This document shows positions 12,348-24,978 of a DNA stretch of 64,000 nt, piece after piece. The DNA lies in contig JAKGHH010000005.1 of the NCBI GenBank assembly GCA_022828595.1, positions 63,731,655 to 63,795,654 on the forward strand. The letters run 5' to 3'. Origin of the DNA: Nelumbo lutea (taxonomy: Eukaryota; Streptophyta; Magnoliopsida; Proteales; Nelumbonaceae). The first letter of the stretch is position 1, and the number at the start of each line of letters is the position of its first letter. Below the pieces are notes generated by a model. The model worked only from the letters and a program-made list of their open reading frames with translations. It did no database searches and had not been told where the DNA came from. The translations under genes and the position numbers were made by a program.

Positions 12348-13183
12348 GGGTTCGAGCAGAGGAGGACACTTCTACTTTGAGAGGACGAGCGAAACGCAGG
12401 GAGAGAGAGACGGAGCGCGGAGGGATAAATAAAAGGCTAAATAAATTTAACAGCTAGAAGGTACTCCTGATATATGCCCAATTTACGAGTTATGCCGTTC
12501 CCTACATTATCATTTTTTCGCTAATCGCCATGATAGAAGGTGTTTTTGGTAAATTACATATAATAACCTACAACCTACAGGCCCTACACCTCACTTTGCA
12601 GTTATCACCAGCAATTGGCCTAGAACCGATGATGCTGGACATGACATGACCCTCCCTTGCTGATCAAGTGCTCTCAGCTTAGACGCAGCTTGTTACACTG
12701 TACCGTAGCACATCAAAACATTAAAAGTCCTTCACCCCAACAAAAACAAGGTGACTTTTCTTGTATAAAACTCGTCTGATTTCTCGTTACAAATGTGTGC
12801 AGTGTAAAACCTTGTATTTTGTATTGTTTTGTATGTATTTATATTGTATATATTTGTATTTGTACTCTTTTCAAACTCACATTTGGATCATCTATATAGT
12901 AAGTATTATTAGATCGCAAGCTACATTTTGAATTGGAAAATCAATCTTCATACCGGAAGCATTTCGTATATTGCCTTCACCTGCAAACATGAGTACATAA
13001 CCACATAAATACCACCACCATGTTTGATATAAGCTTGTATTGTGCCCAATTGGAAATCCTTCTACTATACTGTTTTCTATTTTGTTTCATGTATGAATAG
13101 AAGTTAAAAATGGGTAGTATAGAGAAGCATTTTACTTTTTTGTTTCTTTTCTTAGCTCGCTATACAACTGGAATTGGAAAGTC

Positions 13184-13218
<35 letters not shown>

Positions 13219-13930
13219 TGCTTGTTTTGTTCCAGTTGCAGTTTAGCATTCAGCCTCTACTGTATGTACCATGGGGGTGCATAGTTACTATGAGCCCAAT
13301 CCAAGAATTCTTCTTGCTTCAAAGCTCCTCCTCAACTTTCCATTGACTCCAGCATCGACACTGTGTCATTCAGTCTCAATTTGGATCCAACAATTCAAAA
13401 TGGCCAGCTTGTTAACTGGGTCCATCATTTAAGATCGGAATGCAAGTTCTCGTTGAAACAAAACGCAAAGTGGTAACTTCATACAATACAGCAAACATAT
13501 TTCTTTGTTACAAGATAGCAGGTAATAAAAATTAAAATTTCGTTGTACAGATGCAAGGAACTACTCCGACCAAAAGCTTTTGCAATGTCTTGCACTAGAG
13601 GATTCTACGATTTTCACAATGGATAAATCCTTCAAATGATCACCTTCTACAACTTATATAAATGACTGACACAACATAAAGGAAAGTAGCAAAGGTTGTT
13701 CACTTGTTGGGGCTTAACGATTGATAGTTCAAGAGCCTGTCCGCCAGTTACTATGTACATCACTCCGGTACATTATAAAGCAAGCCCCATAGACGTTTTA
13801 ACGCACACTGCATAATAGCTGCTCCTTTCAAGTTTCAACTCAGTTACCCGATTCTCTTCACCTTGGTTGTAGTATAAAAGGAACCCTAAAAAAATGTTCA
13901 ATCCTGAGGATTAAACTTCCAGCCACTAAT
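12348..13930. other. Intergenic; TMEM147 promoter side and short repeats
   Basis: The first few hundred bases should contain the TMEM147 promoter. At 12797-12887 there is a diverged, palindromic GTATTTGTACTC-type short MITE remnant. A CT microsatellite lies at about 13187-13215. Open frames here look spurious. Confidence 0.4.
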
Positions 13931-14251
13931 CTAGAACTTATTGATTCCTAATGGGCATGATTCTTTCACCTCATTCCATTTTGGGCATTCTTCTGTATAA
14001 ACCCACCTGATACCAGTTGGGTTGTTGCAGGCTTCCAAGCAACGGACTCACTTCACTTACACACAAGAATGTTTTCTGCCCATAGGCTGCTTTGCAACAC
14101 GACTACATGGTCTATCCATGAAGAAAGGATCACATAAATGTGAAAGGCTATAGCCTCCTTAAAAACCTGTTATGTCTCGATACCCAGTTGTGCATCTCAA
14201 GCCAGAGATATTGATGGCCTTTCCAGGACAAAACTTCACAGGGAGATACTT
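13931..14251 (-). pseudogene. Possible decayed gene fragment, family unknown
   Basis: On the minus strand an exon-like piece (14251-14167) follows an acceptor TTTGTTCCAAG and ends at CAG/GT. It reads KKYLPVKFCPGKAINISGLR followed by CTTGYRDITG. The same frame continues, with in-frame stops, to a clean 38-codon end at 13931 (from 14047) that contains GIRWVYTEECPKWNEVKESC. The Cys- and Trp-rich wording looks like real protein rather than random reading. However, there are at least three stops between the pieces and I cannot name the family. It may be a pseudogene, or two exons of a gene whose splicing I misread. Confidence 0.3.
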
Positions 14252-14663
14252 CTTGGAACAAACACAAACAGAATAAATAGTTAGAAATTAAAAGAAACCA
14301 CAACAACCAGATCCCAAGTTTTAAACACACATTCCATGGTGATGGTGTTAATCATCTCTATCTCAATTTAGATGCTTGGACAGAAAAATGAAGGAATATT
14401 AGTTACGTGAGAAAACAAGAAATAACTATGTTGCATAAGTGGAAACTAATATCTGCAACTTGAATTAAAAGGTCAATAGGAATATTGGTTGCAGCATACG
14501 TAATTACAAAACAACCCAACCCGTGCATTAGCAAATAGCAATTTATGTGCTGACTAAATAAGAGATTGTAACTGAGTGAAAGAGAAGAAAATTATACATG
14601 GAATCCAAGATTTAAACCTTAGTTTGTTGCAAGTTATATTAAGACACAAGTGTGCATTCAGGC

Positions 14664-15312
14664 CATAGTTGTCAAGGCAACACCTAGGCAATAAGGTGCC
14701 AATGGACAGTTGCCTCCCTTAATCACCAAGATATTTTTTACACAGTGCTCTTGAATACTTTTATATTCTCAACTTTTTGGGATTATAATAATAATATAGA
14801 CATTATTAAACTAAATTATTCGGCTTAAGTTAAAATACTAGTTTCTTTTTATTTTTCTCAGTTCGAGTTCTATCAACATGTATACTACCTCGAATGCCCA
14901 AAGGCTTCAAAACTTGAACTGATAAGCATGGAAGAACTCAAAATCTTATCCAATCAATGCATATTGATTATTTTCACCCATTCTTTTCTTTTCTTCTTTT
15001 CCTAGGACAAAAATAGAGGCTCGGCCCTTCTATTTTCTAAAATTTGTTTTCTTTCTTCCAGCTTTTTCATGAATATGTTGATTTTCGATGTTTCAAATGA
15101 AGCTTATACCTTTTATTATGAAGATTATCGACATATAATAACGAAAGATGGTTGTTGCCTGGAATGGAACATAAGGAATCACCCTAGGATACATGGTTTT
15201 TATTCAAAAAAGAAAAGAACATTACCTAGGCAACTAGGTGACAATTAATAATGAAATATGAGTTTTATTAAAAAAAATCACTTAGCCTTGCCCCGACACC
15301 TTGAAAACTATG
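14664..15312 (+). mobile_element. 649-bp inverted-repeat element, copy A
   Basis: The ends CATAGTTGTCAAGG and CCTTGAAAACTATG are inverted repeats (12 of 14 match). The interior shares long blocks with copy B at about 17.41-17.89 and 22.10-22.24 kb, including the stretches ACATTATTAAACTAAATT and AGCATGGAAGAACT. No transposase frame is present. Confidence 0.6.
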
Positions 15313-17400
15313 CCTCTAGGGTCCACTGTCTTACTTTGACCTTTTTCACAGCTTCTTTGTAGGTCCAAATTACAGTTTCCAGATCTGACAGCCATCCCAC
15401 TAACAGCTCTGTGTCCCCCTCAATTATCAATATGCCCACATTAAAAGTAAGGGGTACCTAGGGAAAATCTGTTTTGGGGTCAATTGTTATCTGAATAATT
15501 TATTGGCTCAATTATCAAACTGAATAATAATTTATTGGCTCAATCATGAAGCTCTGAATCTTATGATTTTACAGGACAACATTAGAATGTATTCTTTTGT
15601 CCACAACCTTAGTTTCTTAGCTTAGTTTAACGATTTGGAATAATATAATAATTTAAAAAGGTGTGCTTATGCTTCTTTTATCATTTTATAACATATCATT
15701 CTATTTTTGCATATTTGCAATGTTTCCACCATGTCTATAATTTTTACAATATTATCATGCAATATTTCTGACTTTTCCGACATGTTTCCATTATTTGGAT
15801 GATGACATTTTAAACCTTGATGGTCACAACACTTTTTTGCAACCCTCCAACAAAACATAGACATTTCATTAATCAAATGTAAGACAAAATTTCCCAGTAA
15901 ATGCATGGTTGTTGTTACCCAAGTGATACATAAACTACCCACTATCATATGATAAAATGGAGACTGCCTCTAGGATCCACTACCTTACTTCTTTAGAATA
16001 ATAATATTATTAATAGAAAGAGAGAAAAGCTGCTGAGGGAGAGGTTTCCTCAAACAACCATACAAAGAGATGCCGACAGGCTACAACTTACAACACAAAA
16101 TCCTCATCCCAAAGTAATGATTTCCAATGTCCTACAAACATCTTGAAACTAAAACCCCTGAAACAGTTGTTAATGGAACTCCATTTTCCCAAGGTTTTCT
16201 CACAGCTGCACACATTTTCCCAAGGATCCACTACCTTATTAGGAATATCAAAAAATATATATATATAAAGGTAGCTGACATGTGGATCGACGAGTTCACA
16301 TAATCATAACTCTTTCTTGTGGCCTCTAAAAAAACCCAAACATGCCGTAAGTTGAAGCAAGGTTCAAAATATCAATATGATACTCCTAATGCAGGGTGTA
16401 TCATATGGCCATGGATACGGGATATGCCATGATTAGGTATGTATTCCACGAGTCATGTATTGACATAGTACACCTCCATATCGGGCCCCATCATGCTATA
16501 TTAATGGTTATTGTCCAATACACACTGATACGAGAAGTGTATCGATGCCTAGTATCACAAAATTATAATTCACCGCTTTTGGATTGTTTTTTGAACTTTC
16601 ATAAAAAATGAAAATTATAATTGTAAAAAATGAAATAGAATTATAATTATAAAACACTAAAATAAATAATTTAAGATTTAATTTTTCCCAAATTTTAATA
16701 AAAACTGAAAACTATAAAAATAATTTATTTTACCTACCTTAAATGATTTATATGTTTTATTTTACATATAAATTATATGTTAAAAATGAAAGCATATTTA
16801 TTATTTGAAAAAAAATAGAGTTATTTACATAAATATACCAAAAATATAAAAATTGAAATAGAGTGATAATTATTGTATGATGTGTACATGTTCCAAAGTC
16901 CTAGTGTTGTTGATTGTAATGCTTCTCTTCATATAACCCATTAAAGTGTGCATTTGTCATGTTTTTATATCTTATTCATAAATAATTCAGCTTTAGATTT
17001 GTATGCATTTCCCTAGCGTATTCAAGTGTTCTCATATCTTTTGTCCATATCCATGTGTTTCCAAAGTGTATCCATATTTGAGTTGTCTGATACGATACCT
17101 GATTTTGATACTTTGATCCTTGAATCAAAGGATAAATCAAACTTCCCAGCAAGTGCATGCTTGAGTGATTTGGTTTTCACGAGTTCAAATAGTCACAACA
17201 GTTTCTTGTGACCATCCAATAAAATAAAAACATACTGCTACCAATCAATGAAAAACCAAATAACCCGGCGAATGCATGTTTGCTATTGCTACACCAAATG
17301 ATACAAGAACAACCCACAATCATATAAAATAAAGACTACCTCTAAGATATACTACCTAACTATGACAATCAAGTAATACAAAGGTAGCTTAACATGCAGA
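15313..17400. repeat. Degenerate direct-repeat modules and a large palindromic MITE copy
   Basis: A module with GCCTCTAGGATCCACTACCT-like wording recurs, diverged, near 15312, 15965, 16225 and 17337. Nearby blocks such as GAGTTCACATAATCATAACT and GAGTTCAAATAGTCACAACA (about 16300 and 17180) also pair. At 16358-17122 a CAAGGTTCAAAATATC end and a GATACTTTGATCCTTG end mark a longer member of the AAGGTTCAAA MITE family with an AT-rich core. No gene is supported. Confidence 0.45.
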
Positions 17401-17408
17401 GTGAAACC

Positions 17409-17890
17409 TACCCAATAAGGCGCTCATGGAGGGCCACCTCACTTTATCGCCAAGATATTTTTTATATGGTGCTCTTCGATACTTTTATATTCATTTTCTA
17501 TCAATCTTTTATATTCTTAATTTTCTGAGATAATAATAGTAAAACAGACATTATTAAACTAAATTGTTTTGTTTGAGTTAAAATGCTAGTTTTTTTTTAA
17601 TATTTTCTTATTTGTTAAGTTTTAATCAAGATGTATACTATCTTGAACCCTTGAAGACTTCAAAACCTGAACTAATGAGCATGGAAGAACTTAAATTTTT
17701 ATCCAATCAATCAATACTTTCATCCTTTCTTTCCTTACAAAATAGAGGCTCAACCCCTCTATTTTCTGAATATTATTTTCTTTCGTCCATTTTTTCATGA
17801 ATATATTATTTTTTTTATGTTTTAAATGAAGTTTATACATTTTTCTACGAAGATTATAGACAATTAATAGTGAAAGATGGTTGCTGCTTG
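17409..17890 (+). mobile_element. Inverted-repeat element copy B, left part (interrupted by L1)
   Basis: This is homologous to the body of copy A (same order of blocks, diverged). Its own left terminal repeat is not recognisable. It stops at the L1 target-site duplication and resumes at 22100. Confidence 0.55.
17873..17890 (+). repeat. L1 target-site duplication, left copy
   Basis: The 18-bp sequence AAAGATGGTTGCTGCTTG is repeated exactly at 22082-22099, on the other side of the L1. Copy A of the host element has a related, diverged sequence at the matching place, so the empty site can be read. Confidence 0.9.
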
Positions 17891-20800
17891 AAGGGAAAAA
17901 CCTGATATTGTGTTGTTACAAGAATCCAAATTGATGGAATTAGATGGGAGATGGGTGAGGAGTTTTTGGAGGTCTAGAGGTTTAGGTTGGAGCTCGACTC
18001 CTTCCTGGGGAGCCTCGGGGAGGGGGATTGTAACACTGTGGAGGGAGGATGTGGTGGAAGTAGTGGAAGAATTGATAGGCAGATTCTCAGTTTCCATTAA
18101 GTGCAAGAATGTAGAGAATGGGTGTGTATGGGTTTTAACCAATGTTTATGGCCCTAATTCCTATAGAGGGAGGAATGGGATGTGGGAGGAACTATATGCA
18201 ATCAAGGGGCTATGGGATGGTCCTTGGTGTCTGGGCGGGGATTTTGACGTCATTAGATTCTCTAATGAAACCAGTAATCCCCAATAGGTAATCTCAACAA
18301 GCATGAGGAAATTTAATGGTTTTATTGAAGATTGTGATATGAAGGAAATACCTCTGCTGCAAGCCAGGTACACTTGGTCCAACCTTCAGGAAACCCCTTT
18401 GTGCTCGAAGTTGGATAGATTCCTATTTAACCTTGCCTGGGAGAATAGTTTGGAAAACTTGGTTGTTAGGGCGTTACCCAGGGTCACCTCCGATCACTGT
18501 CCTATCCAAATAGGTATCGAGTCTTTTCCTATAGGACCCAAACCTTTTAGATTTGAAAATATGTGGCTTACCCATCTAGTTTTTGTGAAAAAAGTGAAGA
18601 AGTAGTGGGGTGAGGAGGAGAGGGGGGTAAGATGGAAGGGGATCAAGTTCCACAAGAAATTAAAAAGGTTGAGAGCCAAAATAAAAGAGTGGAATAGAGA
18701 TCAGTTTGGTAGAATTGGGGAGCAAAGATTGTGCCTAATCTCTCGAATAGAGAACTTGGATGTAAAGGAATCTCACAATGGGCTGATCGAGGAGGATAGA
18801 GTGTTAAGGAGACAATTAAAAAAGGATTTGGAAGAGGTGTTATTGAGGGAGAAAATAAGTTGGAGACAAAAATCTAGGCACAAGTGGATTAAGGCAGGCG
18901 ATGGGAACACTAGATTCTTCCATGATTTGGCAAATGGGAGACGAAGAAAGAATTTTGTGACCAAGCTAGAGATAGGAGAGGAGGTGGTTACTAACCATGT
19001 TGACATAGCTAGAAAATTTGTGGACCACTTCAAATCGATTCATAGAAGGCCTTTGAGAGAGAGGACAATCATGGAAAGGGTGGATTGGTCAAGAATTGAT
19101 GGAGTGGCCAGGTGGCTGGAAAGGGATTTCGAGGAAGAAGAGATTAAGAAAGCTGCTTTTATAATGGATAGATCCAAGGCTTCGGGTCCAGATGGCTTTA
19201 CAATGGGTTTTTATCAAGACTGTTGGGAGGTGTTGAAAGAGGATGTAGCTGAAGTCTTTAAGGAATTTGCAGACAATCACACTATAAGCCCTGGAATTAA
19301 TGCCACCTTTTTGGCCTTGATACCTAAGAAGAATGATGCCAACCACCCAAAAGATTATAGGCCTATTAGTCTAGTGACAAGCATCTTTAAAATTCTGGCT
19401 AAAGTGCTCTCATTGAGAATCAAAACAGTCCTCCCTACCATCATTAGTGAAACCCAGGGGGCTTTCATTCAAGGGCGACAAATAACAGATCAGATCTTAA
19501 TTGCGAATGAGTGTGTGGAGGAAATGAAAAGGTCTAGTAAGAGAGGATTCATTTGTAAATTGGATCTTGAAAAGGCCTATGATTTGGTGGACTGGAAGTT
19601 TCTATTGGAGGTTATGCAAAACTGTGGACTTGGGGACAAGTGGTATAGTTGGATCTTTGGGTGTATCAGTACTTGTCACTACTCTATTCTGGTAAATGGT
19701 ACATTGAGAGACTTTTTTCCATCTTGCAGGGGTGTCAGGCAAGGGGATCCACTTTCACCCTTCCTTTTTACCTTAGTAGCTGATGTGATTAGTAGGATCA
19801 TTACTAAGGCTGACAGCGAAGATGCCATTAGGGGTTGGAGAATAGGGAGACACCAAGTCCCGGTCACCCACCTTCAGTTTGCAGATGACCTAATGATTTT
19901 TTGTGAATGAGGTATTAGTGAAAAGGTAGCAAACCAAAAGGAGATGATAAAAGGATTTGAAAGTGTCTCTAATTTGATAATAAATCTGGAAAAGAGCTAC
20001 ATAGTGGGTATAAATTTGGAGGTAGGGGAGGTTGAAGCTATTGCAGAGTGTCTTGAGTGTTCCACCTCTGCTTGGCCTATGTCATATTTAGGGCTTCCTT
20101 TAGGGGAAAATCCTAGGGAGAGTAGATTTTGGACCCCAGTGATAGAAAAGTTTGGGAAGAGATTAGCCTCAGGGAAGAGGAACTATATCTCTTTAGGAGG
20201 GAGAATTACCTTAATAAGAGCTACCTTGGCTAACTTACCTACCTATTATTTGTCTGTCTTTAGGATACCAGTTAGGGAAACCAGGAAACTGGAGAAGTTG
20301 ATGAGAGACTTCCTATGGGAGCCGGGACAAGAAAAAAAATGATCACTTGGTTAATTGGGAAATTGTGTGCAGAAGTAAAGAAGAGGGGGGCTTGGGAATT
20401 GGGAGGGTAATTAGAAAGAATCAAGCTCTGTTAGGGAAATGGTTGTGGAGATGGCCTTTGGAAAGAGATAGATTGTGGCATGAGGTGGTGGGAAGCATTC
20501 ATGGGAGGTCAGAAAACGGATGGGATGCTGGTGTATCGAGGCAAGCTAACCTAGCAGCACCGTGAAAGGCTATTCACAACACCCTTCCTCAATTCCTCAA
20601 TTTTAACAAGTATGAAGTTTGTTCTGGCAACTCTGTTCTTTTTTGGGAGGATATTTGGGTAGGAGACTCACCGTTAAAGGACTTGTTCCCTTCGCTTTTT
20701 TCTATTTCTTTGTACAAAAAAGAGGTGGTCTCAAAATTTGTTTCACCTTTGGGAACACCCTTAGATCCTACTTGGGATTTTGGGTTTCGTAGAGGACTTA

Positions 20801-22081
20801 GGGATGCTGAAATTGAGTCTCTTTCTATTTTGCTTGGTTGTCTTAATTAGGTTTGTTTGGATCCCTCCAAGCCAGATAAGAGAGTTTGGACTCCTAGACC
20901 CATTGAAACCTTCTCTTGTGCTTCTTTCTTCAAGTCCATCTCTCAACTTTCTTCTCACCAACCCTTTCCATCTAAAGAAATTTGGTGCAGGCCAGTCCCC
21001 CCAAAAATTATGGCTTTTTGTTGGAAAGTGTTCCATGGGAAAGTAAACACTTTAGACAACCTACAAAAGAGAAGACCTTTTCTCTGTATTTCTCCTAATT
21101 GGTGTATCCTCTGTAGAGCTCACGGTGAGGATTGTTACCATCTACTGGTATCTTGTCCCTTTTCTGCAGACCTTTGGGCTTGGCTACTTTCGTTGTTTGG
21201 GGGTAGTTGGAGTCTACCAGCGGAAGTTCACATGCTCTTCAACCATTCTACCTTTTATTGGCCTACAAAAATAGGGAGAATTATGTAGAGATGTGCTCGT
21301 GCTGTTTTGACTTTGACTCTTTGGGAAGAAAGGAATCTCAGAATTTTTCAAGACAAGGAAAGGAACAGCCAAGATTTGAAAGACTGTGTATTAAACAGGG
21401 CAATACATTGGCTGAAGACCTTGGAAATCTTCCATCAATTCTCCTTTAATGACCTTTGGAGAAATTTGTCAGCAGTAGCAAGGTGCTCATCTTTAAAGGA
21501 CAAATCAATTACAAGCTGGTCTCCTCCGCCCGAAGGCTCAATAAAGTTGAACTTTGATGGAAGCAGCATGGGTAATCCAGGATTATCCGGAGTGGGGGGT
21601 GCTTTGAGAAATGAGAAGGGAGAGATTTTGTTGCTCTACTTAGGTCCCTTGGGAATTGGGAACTCCATCAGGGCAGAACTCTTAGCTGCTGTACAAGGGG
21701 TGCAATTTGCAAACCAGCTAGGGGTACAACACCTAATAATCGAGGGGGATTCCAAAGTGGTGGTGGGTTGGTTAAAAAATTCTGAAGAGGCTATGTGGCG
21801 ATACAAGAATGAAATGAAGAAATTTAGTTGGTTGACAAGGAATATGTTGGTCACTGTACAGTGGGTGGGGAGATCAGCAAATACTTTGTCAGATGTGTTA
21901 GCTAAGCAAGGGGTAAATAGGGAAGAATTATTTTGGGCTCAGTTGTGATTATTGTTTTTCTTTCCTAGTTTACTTGTAAGACTCAAGGAGGGGCTGCAGC
22001 TCGTGCCTCTCGTTGGGATGATGTATGAACTCACTCTAAAGTTGCTTCTGAATCAATAAACTTATTATTATTCATCAAAAA
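17891..22081 (+). mobile_element. 5'-truncated L1 (LINE) retrotransposon with RNase H
   Basis: This is a 4.19-kb plant L1 copy in sense orientation. It starts inside ORF2, so ORF1 and the beginning of the endonuclease are missing, as is usual when reverse transcription stops early. It ends with an AATAAA signal near 22052 and a short A-run, and is flanked by a perfect 18-bp target-site duplication. Domain order is partial EEP endonuclease, reverse transcriptase, zf-RVT, then RNase H. It is inactive owing to stops and a frameshift. The perfect target duplication suggests moderate age at most, while seven lesions argue against a very recent insertion or indicate that the source was already damaged. 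Confidence 0.93.
17892..21948 (+). pseudogene. L1 ORF2 pseudogene: endonuclease, reverse transcriptase, zf-RVT, RNase H
   Basis: The frame opens in the endonuclease (PDIVLLQESK, then VYGPN and GGDFDVIR). The reverse transcriptase follows with DYRPISLV, QGAFIQGRQITDQ, KLDLEKAYD, GVRQGDPLSPFLF and the catalytic FADD at 19878-19889. A zf-RVT module with Cys/His residues lies near 20.98-21.18 kb. The C-terminal RNase H (about 21.53-21.95 kb) keeps acidic residues in LNFDGSS, RAELLAA, IEGDS and LSDVLAK, fitting a D-E-D-D site. Breaks seen are stops at 18285, 18603, 19908, 20563, 20848 and 21286, and a frameshift in an A-run near 20330-20341. All segments before the shift share one frame and all after share another. 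Plant L1 elements with an extra RNase H domain are known. Confidence 0.9.
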
Positions 22082-22099
22082 AAAGATGGTTGCTGCTTG
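22082..22099 (+). repeat. L1 target-site duplication, right copy
   Basis: This is an exact repeat of 17873-17890, directly after the A-rich tail of the L1. Confidence 0.9.
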
Positions 22100-22235
22100 C
22101 TAATGGAACCTAGGAATTTGCCCTAGGATTCATGGTTTTTTTATTCAAAAAAAATCCCAAATACCATTGAACCTAGGAATTTGCCCTAGGTGCCCCCCTA
22201 TCACCTAGTCTCACCTCGGCACCTTGAAAACTATG
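22100..22235 (+). mobile_element. Inverted-repeat element copy B, right part
   Basis: Copy B continues here after the L1 and ends with CACCTTGAAAACTATG, matching the right end of copy A. A GAACCTAGGAATTTGCCCTA block is duplicated inside (near 22106 and 22170). Confidence 0.6.
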
Positions 22236-22243
22236 ATTCAGGT

Positions 22244-24978
22244 ATGAAAATGGAATAACATGACTGGTCCTTCACTCAAAACCATTAATCTACATCTTTG
22301 TTTGAACTGCTGACCCCATTAACATACTCTGTCCCTCCAACTGACTCGATCTCTCTCCCACTTGATAGAAGCCAGAAACCAAGATTATTGTTGGATGGCA
22401 GGTGGATACCAAAGAGAACTTTGTCTATGTTAATTACTTCAACAAAATAGAAATGAATTTTATTTAAATCCGTTTTGATTTGAATTATTATTTAGAACAT
22501 ATAAAAAGGATCTTTAAGCACTACCTAGAAGATGTTCTCACAAGTTTATTAGAAATAACATAAATGTAGAAATTTAGCAATAACCCTATTACCATACAGG
22601 AGTAGAGTGTAGAAGCTTTCCTTCTATGGAAGATTTGTTCTCTCTGTGAAATATGTGTGGGTGTACAGACCAAAGTTATTAATTAGTCATTCATTTATTT
22701 GAAGTTACTAGCACGTGAAAACTTTGCACAGCTGTCAAACACAGACTTTGTTCTATCTGGTTCTTGATCTATATCTATTGTAACCCTGGTATGCCCCACA
22801 GCCCCTACCTTCTTCTCTAGCCAACAAACACCGCCCAGCCTTAGCTCTAGCCCCAATGATGTAGAATTGATTGCTCTGGTACCAAGTGATGTAGGTTCAA
22901 CTGTTCTAATACAGTAATACCAACTTATGTAGCATGGTCTTAGGATGATCAAGTCTCTCAAAATATAATAAGGGGAAATGTTAGAGAATCAAAAACAAAA
23001 AATAAAAGAGGAGTCATACATCTCGTCCTAAATCAAGTATGGAATCACTCCAACATTCAAGTTTAATACAAGGCCTTCAATGGAGTCAAACCAAAGAGGA
23101 AAAGTTTTGGGAAAAGTGACAAAGGTATGATTTTAATGTACTATGCCAACTAAGCATAGTGCAGGAAAATTTTGAATTGAACATCCTTGTTATTAAAGTT
23201 ACGCCCACCAAGTCCTAACTCAAGCACAAACCCTATTTTGTGTTCAATATATTATCAGCCAAGAACAAAAAAAAAAAAAAAGAAGAAAAATTTGTTTCTT
23301 TATATTCTTTCTTCCTGTTATTAAGATTGAAACTACCTTTCTAGAAGCATTGTTAATGGGAATCCAAATGGATAAATACTTTTTTGATAAGTAATAAGAT
23401 AAGTTTCATTAATAGAGAACCAAATGGATAATTACTTAATCAAATCAATATGAAAAATAAAAAGAAAAGAAAAAAGAATTGTGCTATAGCTTTGTATAGT
23501 AATAAAGGAAATATAAAGAAAAAAACACTTCATATTTGATGGATCTCAGCTCAATAGCTAACAATAATTGAGAGAAAGAACACTGGATGTTTAAAAGCCA
23601 TTTTGTAAGTAGCTGGAAGAGGTTGAATACAAAGAAGGCCTAAGAGGCACAAGTTCCTATAGGAAAAAAAGTTGTGTCCCATATTCCCTAATTGTAAGAG
23701 ATAATCTAAAAGTACTCATATCAATAATTCTTTATTTTGTAACTTAAATAGCGATATCAATAATTTCCCAATAACCTTTGAGCATCACATCCAGAAGAAA
23801 CAAAAAGGCATAATTTTATTCTCAATCTTGTCATTCTCCCTTGCAACAATATCATGAACCATATATAGACTTCATCCCCTAACCTAAAGACTTGTATTCA
23901 CTCTCCAATCCATACCTAAAGTTGGAATTTCAAACTAACTAAAACTCCTAAATATTGGCTTTTCGAGCCATTACAAGTTTGGCATGAATTTCTAATAAGT
24001 AACTTTTAGAACAAGTTGCAAACAAAATAAATTCTATAATTACTTAAAAACTAATTCAAAACATGAAAACATAAAAATTAGAAATCCTGTTGCAAACTCA
24101 TCAATTGTCTGTAAATTGGTAATAACTCACTCAATGATTCAAGTTATGTCCCTAATCACATTTTGGTCTTGTTGAATGGATAACTAATAACCTATTTAAT
24201 GACACCAAAATCAAGTAAAATGGTAAATTTGGAACTTTCATATTTAAGATGCAAGTTGGGTAATGGACCTGAGATTGATTTCTCTCTGAGTTTTAGTCAG
24301 GGCCCAACTTTGATTATCATCTCATTCTTGTTCCACATCACCCAATTCTAGCCCAAATCCCTCAGTTTATCACCCTTACCTGTATTCGTTAACATAATTC
24401 CTTACCTTTATTTTGGTAACAAAATCCCTTACCTACATCAAGGAAAAACTATTAACCCCGAGATCATATCTAATTTGCTTTTGCTAGATAAACCCCAAAT
24501 ATTTTAATTTTGGACCTTCATACAGGACCTCCTAGACCTTTCCTCTATCAAGCCCCACATTACCATCTCCAAGGTGTATATGAACATAATTGTTTGCCTG
24601 GTTTGTAAATAGAGAATAAACTATTTATGGCATGCAGTAAGGTGTTTGAACATAATAATATCTTGTTAGTTGTCAAAGAACCACCAAACATCTCAATGTT
24701 TTCAACGGCATTCTGTTAAAATATCAAGCATCAAGATGGACACAATAGAAAGTAACAACACATTCAAACAATTATTAGCTAATGATCAATGATCTGTGGG
24801 ACAATATAAACTCTTTAAAGAGATAAAATAGCAGATCATATAGAAAGTAATAAAAAGAAAAAACTCACCATGGTTATACATCACCAATATGAGAGTGCCA
24901 AAGGTATTGGTGCCCCAGAGCATTCAATGGGGATGCTAGGTGAGAAAGCTTTGGGTTCCACTGAAGCACCAAATCAAG
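22244..24978. other. Intergenic, mostly unclassified AT-rich sequence
   Basis: No credible gene is seen. Near 22874-22887 the minus strand reads TGGTACCAGAGCA, close to the initiator-Met primer site used by LTR elements, but I could not find matching terminal repeats. The part next to 24979 should include the 3' end of the PPR transcript. Confidence 0.4.

Larger units (their letters stand above)
14656..22243. mobile_element. Nested repeat complex bounded by near-identical 8-mers
   Basis: The left boundary 8-mer ATTCAGGC (14656-14663) is followed by an inverted-repeat end CATAGTTGTCAAGG. The right boundary ends CCTTGAAAACTATG and is followed by ATTCAGGT (22236-22243), a 7/8 match. Inside are one complete element copy (14664-15312), a stretch of degenerate direct repeats (about 15.3-17.4 kb), and a second copy (about 17409-22235) split by the L1. 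The 8-bp flanks would suit a hAT-like target duplication. Whether the whole block moved together is inference. Confidence 0.4.

Noticed and set aside
22874..22900. Possible initiator-Met primer site (TGGTACCAGAGCA on the minus strand)
   Set aside because: No paired long terminal repeats were found. Nearby GATGTAG repeats are only about 30 bp apart, so an LTR element is not supported.
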